Both the position numbers and the translations under genes were made by a program. Shown piece by piece: positions 32,060 through 40,978 of a DNA stretch of 64,000 bases. The notes under the pieces are model-generated. The model searched no databases, was not told the origin of the DNA, and saw only the letters and a program-made list of their open reading frames with translations. Source of the DNA: VRUE01 sp963770315 (GTDB taxonomy: Bacteria; Actinomycetota; Thermoleophilia; Solirubrobacterales; 70-9); the NCBI GenBank assembly GCA_963770315.1, contig CAVYPC010000002.1, forward strand, positions 1,240,001-1,304,000, in the 5' to 3' direction. Positions within the stretch are counted from its first letter, which is position 1. Every line of letters begins with the position of its first letter.

Positions 32060-33542
32060 CCCTGATCTGCCGTTTTCACCTCGACCGATGTAGTCACCGG
32101 CTTGAGGTGAGGTAACGGGCCCGGGGACGGTTCACGCAACCGCCCCCGGGCAGTTTTGCGCGGTCGATTTGCCTCTCGTTTCGCCTTCGCGAAGCATTCG
32201 GCGCAGGCCGAAGCCGCCTTGCGGCGGAGGATTGGCAGATGGTCGAGGAGGACGGCAGCAGGGGCTATGGAGCGGCCGCAGTGTGGAGCGGCCGCAGTGT
32301 GGAGCGGCCGCAGTGGGCAGCGCCCGCAATCGCGCGAAGGCCGCGACCAGAGCCTCGGCCCACGGCCAGCTCCGCGGCAGCCGCAGCGCCACGCGACGGC
32401 CCGAGCGCACCAGGCGCCCGGCGACGTGCAGCAGGCGCTGGCGCACCCGCTTGGGCTCGGCGAGCGCGAGCTCGCCCTTCAGGCAGAGCAGCGCCGCCCA
32501 GCGCAGCAGCGCCTGAGCCGCCAGCGAAATATCCAGCCAGGCTGCGTTGTGCTCGAAGGCGGCGAAGGGCATGCGTCGCATCCCGGTCTCCTTGGCGACG
32601 CGGATCGCGTCCTCGACCTTGGCCCGGCGGCGGTGGCCCAGCTCCAAGGCGGCGATGTCCTCATCGGCCTGGTCGGTGATGAAGGCTGTGTGGCGGTGGC
32701 CGGTCTCGCAGTCGAAGACCGAGAGCTGGGCGCCGGGATGGGGTCGCTCGCGGCGGACGATCAGCCGCGTTCCCTCGGGCCAGCCCGAGAGGTCGACGCG
32801 ATCGGCGAGCTCGGCGACCCGGGCACCCTCGCGTACCTTGCCTTCGCCGTCGATCGCGCTTTGCCAAGCAGCTTCGGGCAGCTCGCCGATCGCCTCGCGC
32901 ACCCGCTCATCGACCTCGTAGCCGACCGAGAAGCGGATGCCGGCATCGCAGCAGTCCTGGGTGAAGGCATGGGTGCGCCCGCCGATGTCGGTGCGCACGA
33001 GGATCTCGCGCTGGATGTCTGCCTCGGGCAACTGCTCGAGCGCCAGCTGCAGCACCTCGAAGTGATCGGAGGCGGTGTTGGCGCCGGCGTTGCCGGGACG
33101 AAGCACGGCGGCCAGCGGCTCGCCTGTCTCGGCCAGGTAGCAGAGCAGCGGGTGGAAGCCGAAGCCGCCCTTGTAGGTGCCGGTGGCCCTCTCCTTCTCG
33201 GAGCGGGCGGTGAGCAGTGAGGCGTCGATGTCGAGGATCAGCTCCTTGGGCCGGGCGCCCGCGTCCCAGGCCTTGGCCAGCGCCTTGGCGCGGGCGGCGC
33301 GGATCGCTTCCAGAAGATCCGCGCCGATCGACTTGATCACCCGGTGGGCCAAGAGAAAGGCGCCGGCGTGGGAGACGAGGCCCTCGCCGTCCGCCCTGAC
33401 TTCTACGGTTTGCGCTGTCGTTTGTGTCTTCACCTTCCGGGTGTCCTCCTGGGTCTGGGAACGGGTCTTCGCAAACCGCATTCTCAAGACCCAAGAGGAC
33501 GTTCCCGGAGGGTTTCCTCAGGTGCTTATCGGTGGATCAGGG
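32060..33542 (-). mobile_element. IS1380-family element with internal deletion
   Basis: A 1483-bp element with ends CCCTGATCTGCCG and the complement of CCCTGATCCACCG. It is related to but clearly diverged from the 1652-bp copies at 37.3 and 60.3 kb. It inserted between an IS66 remnant and a chromate transporter fragment. Flanks CTAG and ATAG do not match perfectly. A 16-bp sequence containing GAGCGGCCGCAG is repeated about three times near 32267-32315. Confidence 0.85.
32132..33481 (-). pseudogene. IS1380-family transposase, internally deleted
   Basis: The frame is open but, compared with the 463-residue transposase at 37.5 kb, about 70 residues are missing after SHAGAFLLA, removing the N-terminal region up to HRVIKSI. 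The central DDE parts (LILDIDASLL, KGGFGFHPLLCYL, LVRTDIGGRTHAF) remain. The C-terminus beyond ALVAAFARLRAL is replaced by a low-complexity readthrough created by the short tandem repeat. Probably inactive. Confidence 0.8.
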
Positions 33543-34392
33543 ATAGCCATCGCGGCGGCAAGCTGGGTGGCTTTCTCGCCGGGCTGGGGTTCATACTGCC
33601 CGGCTTCATCCTCATGCTCGGCCTCTCGGCGCTCTACGTCGAGGCCAACCTCGCCGGTCACCTCCATGCCGTCTTCTACGGCCTGACCGCAGCGGTTGGG
33701 GCGCTCGTGGCGCGGGCGCTCGTCCGACTCGGCGGCTCCTTCATCAGCGACGTGCCGCTGGCGCTGATCGCGGTCGCCGGCTTCGCTCTGACCCTCTGGG
33801 CCAATGCCAGCTTCGTACTCATCCTGCTCGGCGGCGGGATCGCCTACGAGCTATGGCGCGGCGCCCGCGGCTGGCTCGGCCGGACCAGCTCGTTCACGAT
33901 CGCCCTGCTCGGCGTCGTCTTGATCGTCGCCGGAGCCATCACCGTCTCGCTCACCGGGGAAATCTTCTTCGAGGGCCTGAAGGCAGGTTTCTTCACCTTC
34001 GGCGGTGCCTACACCGTCGTTCCCTTCCTGCACGGCAGCGCCGTCGAAGGCCACCACTGGCTGACCGACGACCAGTTTGTCGAAGGGCTTGCGATCGGCG
34101 GCATCCTGCCGGCGCCCCTGATCATCTTCTCCACCTTCGTCGGCTACCTGGCTGGCGGCCTCCTCGGCGCCCTAGTGATCACGCTGGGGATCTTCCTGCC
34201 GGCCTTCGTCTTCCCGATCTTCCTGCACCGCCAGCTCGTCGCCATCGCCGAGACCCACGTCTGCACCAGTCCTCCTCGGTGTCGCCGCTGGGGTCGTCGG
34301 ACTGATCGCTGCGGTCACTGTGGAAATCGTCAAGACCAGCGTGGTCGACGTCTACACCGCTCTGCTCGCTATCGGAGCGTTCGCAGCCCTCA
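33543..34392 (+). pseudogene. chromate transporter (ChrA family), truncated at both ends and frameshifted
   Basis: Begins at the IS1380 junction with KLGGFLAGLGFILPGFILML and continues through most of the CHR domain (LKAGFFTFGGAYTVVPFLHG, EGLAIGGILPAPLIIFSTF). Near 34254 the frame shifts by one base; homology continues as RPTSAPVLLGVAAGVVGL and VDVYTALLAIGAFAALN in another frame, then stops at about 34392, where a toxin-gene fragment begins on the other strand. Not functional. It is distinct from the ChrA tail at 6.2 kb. Confidence 0.85.
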
Positions 34393-34394
34393 AC

Positions 34395-34511
34395 CCCACC
34401 GGAGAGGTCGTCGATGAACTGCGCCACAGCCTGGCGGAAGGCCCTCTGCTGCTGGGGAGTCAGCCGATCCCAGTCGCGCCAGAACGACGCGAGGATCTCA
34501 CGCGTCGGCAT
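34395..34511 (-). pseudogene. toxin gene fragment (RelE/HigB-like, 5' part)
   Basis: The first 38 or so residues (MPTREILASFWRDWDRLTPQ, QRAFRQAVAQFIDDL) look like the N-terminus of a RelE/HigB-type ribosome-dependent toxin. The remainder is lost at the junction with the ChrA remnant. It overlaps the upstream antitoxin gene by 14 bp, as expected of a toxin-antitoxin operon. Confidence 0.6.
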
Positions 34512-34755
34512 CGAGTGGCTTCGTGCGCTCGTCCAACGCCGCCAAGAACTGCTTGTCGCTCTCGTAACGGGTTATCCGGCCAGCGGCGAGGTCTTCGTCC
34601 GCCTCGCGCTCACGCTGCTGCCACTCGCGGGTCCAAAACCATGCCTGCTCAGGATCGATCCGCCCATCGGTCATCTCACCGAGCAGGATCGCCGCTCCAT
34701 CGACTGCCTGATCCGGCAGGCGATCAACCATCTGATGAAGTTCAGCCTTGGTCAT
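34498..34755 (-). CDS. antitoxin-like protein (orphan after toxin loss)
   Basis: 85 residues from ATG 34755. The N-terminal helix pair (LHQMVDRLPDQAVDGAAILL) and C-terminal EADEDLAAGRITRYESDKQF resemble antitoxins whose tail wraps RelE-like toxins. The cognate toxin downstream is truncated, so it is now an orphan. Confidence 0.6.
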   Translation of the reverse strand: MTKAELHQMVDRLPDQAVDGAAILLGEMTDGRIDPEQAWFWTREWQQREREADEDLAAGRITRYESDKQFLAALDERTKPLDADA

Positions 34756-34790
34756 GGTTTCATTTTGCCATGCCCCAAACCGAGAAAAAC

Positions 34791-35267
34791 TCAAGGCTCT
34801 CGGCCGACGAGCCCGGGCGACGATTCAGCCTGTATCCCGCCAACCCTCGGGAATAGATCTTGATTGACCGGCTCGTAGATCACTACGTCGAGCACATGAT
34901 GCAACCAGGCCTCGGAGAGCTGTAGCTCGTAGTCGGGCGCCCCTCCAGCGCGTGCCGAGAATTCTCCGACCGCGGCGATCGACGTCAGCTGGATATCTAC
35001 AGGCAGTCCTGCTTCGTGGACCAGTTCGCATCGCAGCCACTTCCACAACAGCCGCTCGACGGGCACTTGCGCGCCACGGAACTCAAGGCTTAGCCGCCAT
35101 TTTCGCGCATCAAGCAGGAGGCGTTCGAAGCCTTCGCCATCGTAGAGCTTTGGGTACTTGCGGCGTGCAGTCGCGGAAGCGGCGATCAGGGCCATAAGTA
35201 GCGAGCCTTCCGCCCGCCCTTCACGCCAAAGCAGCTCAGCGTCTTCGACCCGTTTACGGACGCCCAT
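34791..35267 (-). CDS. hypothetical HEPN-like protein
   Basis: 158 residues, mostly helical: ELLWREGRAEGSLLMALIAA at the start and a WKWLRCELVHEAGLP segment near residue 80. The RxxxxH arrangement (R-CELV-H) is the motif of HEPN ribonucleases, although the family cannot be fixed by eye. It lies between an orphan antitoxin and a DUF4238 pseudogene, in a stretch of decayed defence-type genes. Confidence 0.45.
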   Translation of the reverse strand: MGVRKRVEDAELLWREGRAEGSLLMALIAASATARRKYPKLYDGEGFERLLLDARKWRLSLEFRGAQVPVERLLWKWLRCELVHEAGLPVDIQLTSIAAVGEFSARAGGAPDYELQLSEAWLHHVLDVVIYEPVNQDLFPRVGGIQAESSPGLVGREP

Positions 35268-35320
35268 GATCGGCGCGTTCTATCAGCCGGGTCTGATCGG
35301 CCTTCGACTGCAGGCGCTGA

Positions 35321-36359
35321 CTAGGCGGCGGCGCAAAGCGCCGATTGCGAGCCGATATCGACAACGACGTCGATCTCGTTGACCCATTTACGGGCCTTGA
35401 AACGCTTGTGGAAGTCGTCGGCATGCGCCCTCCTCGCCGAGCATTCGGCGGCAACCCGATCGTAGGCAGGGTCAATGAGTCGGGAGAGGGGCGAGAAGAC
35501 GTCGTCGGCGATCTCGGGCTCTAAGCCCGGTCGGTGCATCCACTCCTTATCCGCTTGGGAAACCGTAAAGGCGTTCAGCTCGGCTGCGACCCGCGGCTTC
35601 ATCGGCACCCCGACCTCGTCGCTGCAGTCGATCCAGTTCATCAAGATCGCGGCGTCGGGCGCGATCGGGACGCGGATCTCCAGCATCGTCAGTGGACCCA
35701 GGCCCTGCCGGGAGAATGGCCGGGTCCGCTCGACGTTCATCGGCCACAGCACGACGGGATGATCGGAGTAGGCGAGCAACGAGCCGTTGAAGCGCACGAC
35801 ATGCCAGCGCATCAGCGAGAGGATGCCGGCCACTTTCATCGCGTAACTCAGCATCGTCATAAAGCGACTGGTGGGGCTGAGGAGAACCTCTATGACTTGG
35901 CTTCGAGCGAGGTCGACGTCGCCGCCGACGGCAGCTAGGTGCCTCGGCTTGAGATCGCTCTCCTTAGCGCCCTCGAGGACCGAACGCTGTATCTCCTCGT
36001 GCTTGGCGAAGAAGGCAGGGCCGCGCATCATCTGTAGGCCGAAGAGCTGCGCCAGCGCGCCCTTGCGCTCCACGGTGAACGGCTCGCCGGCGACGATCTG
36101 CCGCAGCGCCGGGGTGGCTTTGTTCTCGACGTGGGCCAGAGAAGCCTCGATATCGTCGGTCTGGGTGCCCTGCCGAGGACGGGTGCGCCGGTAGTAGGGA
36201 CCACGAGCGCCGACGAGCTTGCTCGACTTGACCTCGCACTCCGAGCGCCCCGGTTCGTGGACAGCGACCTGGCGGCCCTCCACCTCCCATGCCCGCTGGA
36301 TACATCCGCGGCACGATGTGGCCGTTGTCGACCTTCGGGCAATCGGTGGCAGAGATCAT
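35321..36359 (-). pseudogene. DUF4238 family gene with one-base frameshift
   Basis: The main frame (35321-36283) encodes a DUF4238-like protein (ALRQIVAGEPFTVERKGALA, LSYAMKVAGILSLMRWHVVR). The family's N-terminal motif HIVPRMY is found just upstream in another frame, starting at ATG 36359. Joining the frames near 36300 gives HIVPRMY followed by QRAWEVEGRQVAVHEP. A single-base deletion therefore disrupts the gene. DUF4238 proteins are of unknown function and common in accessory islands. Confidence 0.7.
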
Positions 36360-36380
36360 CAGCGCTGGCCGATCCGGCGT

Positions 36381-36671
36381 GCAGGTGGCTCGAGCGTGCT
36401 GGGCTCGGCGTGCGTGCTTTCGCTTCTGCTGGCGGTGGTTCACGGCTTGAAGATAGAAAGGGGAGCGGCGGCGGTCCCCGTCGGCGACGTAGGGCTTGGC
36501 GCTAACGTCACCGCCGTGGACGAAACGTTCGTCATCAGCGATAGCTACCTCAGCACGGTCGCCGGCATAATCGACCACAAGTACTACGTGCGCGGCATCG
36601 GCGAGGTGAGCGAGGAAACGTTCAAGGGGCCGCTGGAGACCTCGAAGCTGGTCTCCGTCTCCGGGTACTGA
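36381..36671 (+). pseudogene. secreted hypothetical protein, C-terminal fragment
   Basis: The frame encodes a hydrophobic stretch (LGSACVLSLLLAVVHGLKIE) and then ANVTAVDETFVISDSYLSTV and HKYYVRGIGEVSEETFKGPL, ending at TGA 36671. This C-terminal pattern, KYYVRGIG then EETFKGP, is seen at the ends of exported proteins of unknown function in actinobacteria. No good start codon or full signal peptide is present and it overlaps the 5' end of the DUF4238 pseudogene, so it is probably a remnant. Confidence 0.4.
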
Positions 36672-36975
36672 GCAGCGGTCGTACCCCCTGACAACTCTCA
36701 TTCTCGCTTTAAGTTCCGACATAGGATCACGACCTTGACCAAGCGACCGAAGCTGGTGTGGTTTATGTCCGGTGTTCGGGGTCTGACCGATCGGTGCTCG
36801 CCAGCGCCCACACCAGCCCGATTCAAAGATCGGCCGTCAGCTCATCTTTTAGTCCATTAATTTGCGCTACTAAAAAAATCTCTGTATATCGGTCCTTGCA
36901 CGCATCAATTCCGCCCGGCCAACCGCTTGGGCGGACCAGATTGGAGGACATACGCGAGAAAGATGGATCGTTGTT
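36672..36975. other. intergenic region upstream of the interrupted secreted protein
   Basis: About 300 bp without a gene. It has an inverted repeat GCTGGTGTGG/CCACACCAGC around 36750-36820 and an AT-rich patch near 36850-36890 (ACTAAAAAAATCTCTG) that could be promoter for the gene starting at 36976. Confidence 0.4.
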
Positions 36976-37268
36976 GTGGGTCTCGTGCTTGCCCTCGGCT
37001 TGCTTGCGGGAGTCTCTGTTGCCGCTGCCGAAGGGCCATCGCCGGGCGAAGAAGTTGCCCCGTCCGCTCCCGAAGGGTCATCGCCGGGCGAAGAAGTTGC
37101 CCCGTCCGCTCCCGAAGCCCCCCTGGGACCTGGGGGCTGCAGCGTCGGACACGCGTGTGTTTGGCCTGGGACGTTTTACACGGGAACGATAGGAGAAAGC
37201 CTTTGCACTGGAGGTCTTCATTCATTTGCTCCCAATACCAAGCAATCCGGCGAAGACAACTGCACTAG

Positions 37269-38920
37269 CCCTGATCCGGCGTTTTCACCTCAACAGGTGT
37301 AGTTCGCCCGCTTGAGGCACGTAACAGTCACGGGGCGGTTCACCGGAACCGCCCCGTGGCGCTTCTCGAGGGTTGCCGGCCCTTTCGCTTCGGCTTCGCG
37401 AAGCATTTGGCGCAGGCTGAAGCCGCGTTGGGGCGCGAAGCGGAGATCGGTGGTCAGCTGGGTGCGAGGACGCCTATGGTGGCGCTCTGCCCGGCAGTGA
37501 GCGCAGCCGGGCGAAGGCCGTCACCAGTGCCTGCGCCCAGGGCCAGGAGCGCGGCAGGCGCAGGGTCGTGCGCCGGGCGGAGCGCACCACCTTGCCGGCG
37601 ACGTGCAGGAGGCGCTGGCGCAGCCGCTTGGGCTCGGCGAGCGCCAGCTCGCCCTCGAGGCAGAGCAGGCGGAGCCAGGCGAGCAGCTCCTGGGCGATCA
37701 GCGAGAGCTCCAGCCACACCCGGTTGTGACAGAAGGCGGCAAAGGGCAGGTTGCGCATGCCCGTGTCCTTGCCGCAGCGGATCTCGTCCTCGACCTTGGC
37801 GCGGCGGCGGTGGCGCAGCTCCAGGGTCGCGATGTCGGTTCCTTCCTGGTCGGTTATGAAGGCGGTGTGGCGGTAGCCCTCTGCGTCGAAGAGGCAGAAC
37901 TGCGCGCCCGGATGGGGGCGCTCGCGGCGCACGATCAGCCGGGTGCCCTCCGGCCAGGCGGAGAGGTCGACCTCCTCGGTCAGCTCGGTGACCCAGGCGC
38001 CCTCGCGCACTTTGCCCCCGGCGTCGATCGCGGCCTGCCATGCCGACTCCGGTGTGCGCAGGATCGCCTCGCGCACCCGCTCGTCGACCTCGTAGCCGAC
38101 CGAGAAGCGAATGCCCGCTTCGCGGCAGTCCCGAGTGAAGGCGTGGGTGCGCCCGCCGATGTCTGTGCGCACGAGGATCTCCCGGTCCAGGTCTGACTCG
38201 GGCAACTGCTCCAGGGCCAGTTGCAGGACCTCGAAGTGATCGGAGGCGGTGTTGGCGCCGGCGTTGCCGGGGCGCAGGATGCCCGCCAACGGCTCGCTTG
38301 TCTCATCCAGGTAGCAGAGCAGCGGGTGAAAGCCGAAGCCTCCCTTGTAGTTCCCCGCCGCGCCCTCCTTCTCAGAGGCGGCGCCGAGCAGGGTGGCGTC
38401 GATGCTGAGGGTGATCGCCTCGGGCCTGGCGCCGGCATCCCAGGCGCGCTCTCGCGCGACCCCCCGGGCGCCGCGGATCGCTTCCAAAAGGCCCGCGTCG
38501 ATCGACTTGATCACCCGGTGGGCGGTCCTCTCGGAGGCTACCGCTCCGAACAGCGCCCCCTGGTCGCGCAATACGCCGAGGTCGGTGACGCAATCCCCGC
38601 CGTCGGCGATGGCGACGATCAGGTCGCGCAAGACGACGCCTGGATCGTGGGCGGAGCGCCGCTCGCGGGTCGGCCGCGTCGCCTCCGAGAGCGCCGCGGT
38701 GAGCCCGACGCGATCCCCCAGCTCAGCCAGCAGATGAGTACCTGCGTGAGAAACGATCCCCTCGGCGTCCGCCCTGACTTCTACGGTTTGGCGCGTCGTT
38801 TGTGTCTTCACCTTCCGGGTGTCCTCCTGGGTCTCGGGGAATGGGTCCGCAAACCGCATTCTCAAGACCCAAGAGGACGCTCCCGGTGGGTTCCCTCAGG
38901 TCGTTATCGCCGGATCCGGG
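37269..38920 (-). mobile_element. IS1380-family insertion sequence, complete copy
   Basis: 1652 bp with inverted ends CCCTGATCCGGCG and CCCGGATCCGGCG, flanked by CTAG on the left and CTAA on the right (CTA shared). Essentially identical to the copy at 60260-61911. It interrupts a small secreted protein gene. Confidence 0.92.
37474..38859 (-). CDS. IS1380-family transposase
   Basis: About 461 residues from ATG 38859; a GTG start at the VKTQTTRQTVEVRA segment is an alternative. It has the IS1380 DDE core: VIKSIDAGLLEAIR, LSIDATLLGAASEKEG, NYKGGFGFHPLLCYL, PGNAGANTASDHF, LVRTDIGGRTHAF, RRRAKVEDEIRCGKDTGM. Full length for the family and same sequence as the 60 kb copy. Confidence 0.92.
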   Translation of the reverse strand: MRFADPFPETQEDTRKVKTQTTRQTVEVRADAEGIVSHAGTHLLAELGDRVGLTAALSEATRPTRERRSAHDPGVVLRDLIVAIADGGDCVTDLGVLRDQGALFGAVASERTAHRVIKSIDAGLLEAIRGARGVARERAWDAGARPEAITLSIDATLLGAASEKEGAAGNYKGGFGFHPLLCYLDETSEPLAGILRPGNAGANTASDHFEVLQLALEQLPESDLDREILVRTDIGGRTHAFTRDCREAGIRFSVGYEVDERVREAILRTPESAWQAAIDAGGKVREGAWVTELTEEVDLSAWPEGTRLIVRRERPHPGAQFCLFDAEGYRHTAFITDQEGTDIATLELRHRRRAKVEDEIRCGKDTGMRNLPFAAFCHNRVWLELSLIAQELLAWLRLLCLEGELALAEPKRLRQRLLHVAGKVVRSARRTTLRLPRSWPWAQALVTAFARLRSLPGRAPP

Positions 38921-39070
38921 CTAATTCGGACAAGGCTGTGTGGTTTCGGCAGAGTGGTACCACCGCCAGGTGCCTGAATGCTGGCGAAGCAGCTCCCACT
39001 TTCCCTTTTGCGGTCAATGAGATCTGGGTAGGCGCGGAACACTCGCACTGCTGACCCTCGTTAGGTTGAG

Positions 39071-39102
39071 CCCCGTGACGCCCTGCGCTGGGCGTCACGG
39101 GG
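39071..39102. terminator. strong GC hairpin, candidate terminator
   Basis: CCCCGTGACGCCC (39071-39083) pairs perfectly with 39090-39102 across a 6-nt loop. No T-run follows on either strand, so it may be a factor-assisted or bidirectional terminator between the secreted-protein gene ending at 39054 and the convergent SHOCT gene ending at 39200. Confidence 0.55.
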
Positions 39103-39199
39103 CCGCTTGGTGTGGATCCCTCCAGCAGCTCGAAGTCTTCGCCGAACTCCAGACCGAGCCGTGCCGCGGTGGCGAAGTCCTTGTCCCGCTCCAGCGCGT

Positions 39200-39316
39200 T
39201 CAAAGGTCGCCTACGGAGCCGAGGTGTCCGCCCAAGATTCGTTCCTTCTGGTCCTCGAACTCGTCGTCTGACAAAGCGCCTTTGCGCCGCAGCGAGTTCA
39301 GGCGCTCCAATCTCAC
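39200..39316 (-). CDS. SHOCT-domain miniprotein
   Basis: A 38-residue protein from a GTG at 39316 that overlaps the stop of the upstream membrane gene (GTGA). It consists of a single SHOCT motif: LERLNSLRRKGALSDDEFED followed by QKERILGG. SHOCT domains are short oligomerisation modules, usually at the C-terminus of membrane proteins; here the domain is separate but translationally coupled to a membrane protein. Confidence 0.65.
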   Translation of the reverse strand: MRLERLNSLRRKGALSDDEFEDQKERILGGHLGSVGDL

Positions 39317-39768
39317 TCGAGGCAGGCTCCGGCAATGGCGCCAGCGATGAACCCTACTAGGATCAGGCCCGGGATTAGGATGTCTCCAGCGAGGGCAATG
39401 AACACTGCCCTGCCCGCCATCTCTTTGCGCCACTTTGCGGCTACGGCCGGGCCGACACCGCCGGTCACCGCAAGCGAGATGATGAAGCGCGTGAGTGACG
39501 GGCTGTTGTCTGGGAAGAGGAGGATCAGCAGGCCCAGGGGTGCGGAGACAAGGAAGAGGACGATCAGCACAAGCCGCTCGGCGGTGTCCTCGGCTCTGCG
39601 GAGCGCGGCGGCCACCGCGAGCCCATAGATCACCGTGGGGACAAGTAGGAAGACGATCGCCGCGGTGGTGTTGCCCTCGCCGCTGCCACAAGCAACCAAT
39701 ATCACTGAAGCCCTGCCTACACCATGCGGATTCGGGCGTCTTTGCCGTGACCGGCTCGGAGAATCCAA
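39313..39768 (-). CDS. four-helix membrane protein coupled to SHOCT protein
   Basis: Up to 151 residues with about four membrane helices (IVFLLVPTVIYGLAVAAAL, LVLIVLFLVSAPLGLLILLF, LTRFIISLAVTGGVGPAVAA, ILIPGLILVGFIAGAIAGA). The start is uncertain: ATG 39768, or the GTG of VILVACGSG further in. Its last codon overlaps the SHOCT miniprotein. No function can be assigned. Confidence 0.6.
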   Translation of the reverse strand: MDSPSRSRQRRPNPHGVGRASVILVACGSGEGNTTAAIVFLLVPTVIYGLAVAAALRRAEDTAERLVLIVLFLVSAPLGLLILLFPDNSPSLTRFIISLAVTGGVGPAVAAKWRKEMAGRAVFIALAGDILIPGLILVGFIAGAIAGACLE

Positions 39769-39889
39769 GGCGTCGGCCTCACTTCACCGACCAGGCCTAT
39801 CGGCAGGACCTCCGCACGCTCGCTCTCGACCATCGCCATGAAGTCGTCGAATGTCATGGGACATATGCTGGCGGCTGAGCAGGACGGAG

Positions 39890-40132
39890 ATTCAACTACC
39901 AGCGAAGGCGCCGCCAACGCCAAGGTCGCCACTCGGCGCCGAGCGGCGCTTTTCCAAAGGCCGCTTTTTCGTAGCGCCGCCTCGCCTTCCATTCCGAGTA
40001 TCGCCGCCGCATAGAGGTGAGGGACAAGGGCATCGAGCCCCGATGCACCATCGCGATCCGGCCAAAAGGAACGCTCAACCAGATCATCGGCGCCTCGGCT
40101 CGGATCGCATCGAGTTCCTGAAGCTTCTCTGA
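39890..40132 (+). pseudogene. decayed hicA-like gene
   Basis: The frame ends with MHHRDPAK and SDRIEFLKLL, matching the C-terminal MHNRDLAK and LDRIEFLKLL of the intact HicA at 45875-46102. Between these blocks two compensating one-base shifts scramble the KGTLNQI segment, which is readable in another frame. The N-terminal part is barely recognisable, and no hicB is next to it. A dead toxin relic. From 39858 to 40195 there is no other gene. Confidence 0.65.
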
Positions 40133-40195
40133 CAAGCTCGAGCCCGGAGGGGCCTGTTCGGGCGCCTACCCGTATGTGGGCAATACGATGGGGCA

Positions 40196-40978
40196 ATGGG
40201 CCGAGCAGGGCGAATCGTCCTCTTTGCCGTGCTGGGCGCGATGCTCTTCATTGCGCCAGCGAGCGGGCAAAGCGCCGACGCGAAGCGGGCGTCGGTCGAT
40301 CCATATTGGCTCGGGCCCTTCTTCGCCGGCTTGCCGGTGAGCGAAGAACGCGAGGTCCCCGTCCCCGAATTCGCCTACGGGGAGTGCATCCCCGAAGGCG
40401 AGAGCGGATGTCCGTGGCCAGCCAGAGTCGAGACGTCAACCACCTGTGCCGTCAACCCGATCGCCCACGAAACGCCGTTTGCCCCAGTCTCCCTGCTTCG
40501 TGGAGGTGGGCTGATGACCGAAGACGAGCGGGCTTATGTGGGCACCGGGTACCGGACGTTCACCGTCGAAACCCGCGAACCCGAGCTGAGGACCGCGGCC
40601 CTGCGCGAAGCCCGCCGCCGTTCACAGCCTGCACCGAAACCGCTGCCGCTGCCGGTCTACCCGACCACCGTCCTGCGCGAGTTGAAGCGGGTGACCGCGG
40701 CGGCGGAGCGGCTGCACGGGGTCAAGGCGATTGCCAGAGAGACCGAACTGGACCCGGAACAGGTGAGGTACCGGCTGCGCGTCGCCGAACTGCTCGGACC
40801 GGAGGCGCTCGCTGGCGTGCCGGTCCCGACGATGTCGACCGCGAGGGTGAAGCGGTTGATCGAGCTGGCCGGCAACTTCCGCGGGCACCCCACCCGAACG
40901 GCCGAAAAAAACGGAATGACGGTGGCCGAGCTGCGAAAGCTGGTCACCCGCGTCCGCGGCCTCACGGGCTTCTGCTAG
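40196..40978 (+). CDS. secreted hypothetical protein
   Basis: 260 residues with an N-terminal signal peptide (IVLFAVLGAMLFIAPASGQS), then a Cys-containing region (ECIPEGESGCPWPARVETST) and a charged helical C-terminal half with two repeat-like helix-turn elements (VTAAAERLHGVKAIARETEL, RLIELAGNFRGHPTRTAEKN). The latter resembles a DNA-binding-like helical fold but sits in an exported protein. Family not recognised. Convergent with the next gene, which ends at 40979. Confidence 0.6.
   Translation: MGRAGRIVLFAVLGAMLFIAPASGQSADAKRASVDPYWLGPFFAGLPVSEEREVPVPEFAYGECIPEGESGCPWPARVETSTTCAVNPIAHETPFAPVSLLRGGGLMTEDERAYVGTGYRTFTVETREPELRTAALREARRRSQPAPKPLPLPVYPTTVLRELKRVTAAAERLHGVKAIARETELDPEQVRYRLRVAELLGPEALAGVPVPTMSTARVKRLIELAGNFRGHPTRTAEKNGMTVAELRKLVTRVRGLTGFC

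Larger units (their letters stand above)
36976..39054 (+). pseudogene. secreted peptidase-inhibitor-I36-like protein interrupted by IS1380
   Basis: The first exon-like part (36976-37268) encodes a signal peptide (MGLVLALGLLAGVSVAAA), a duplicated Pro/Glu-rich unit (SPGEEVAPSAPE twice) and a Cys-rich CSVGHACVWPGTFYTGTIGE domain of the I36/crystallin-like type. IS1380 sits at 37269-38920. Removing it with one CTA duplication rejoins the frame exactly, giving NCTNSDKAVWFRQSGTTARC, then LNAGEAAPTFPFAVNEIWVG and a TGA at 39054. The intact precursor would be about 140 residues and extracellular. At present only the truncated front is translated, ending in the IS. Confidence 0.75.

Noticed and set aside
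32156..33220. 354-codon plus-strand frame
   Set aside because: Antisense to the IS1380 transposase; similar shadow frames exist opposite the other two copies.
39717..39857. 46-codon minus-strand frame starting MTFDDFMAMV
   Set aside because: No family, no clear ribosome site and flanked by decayed sequence; too weak to list as a gene.
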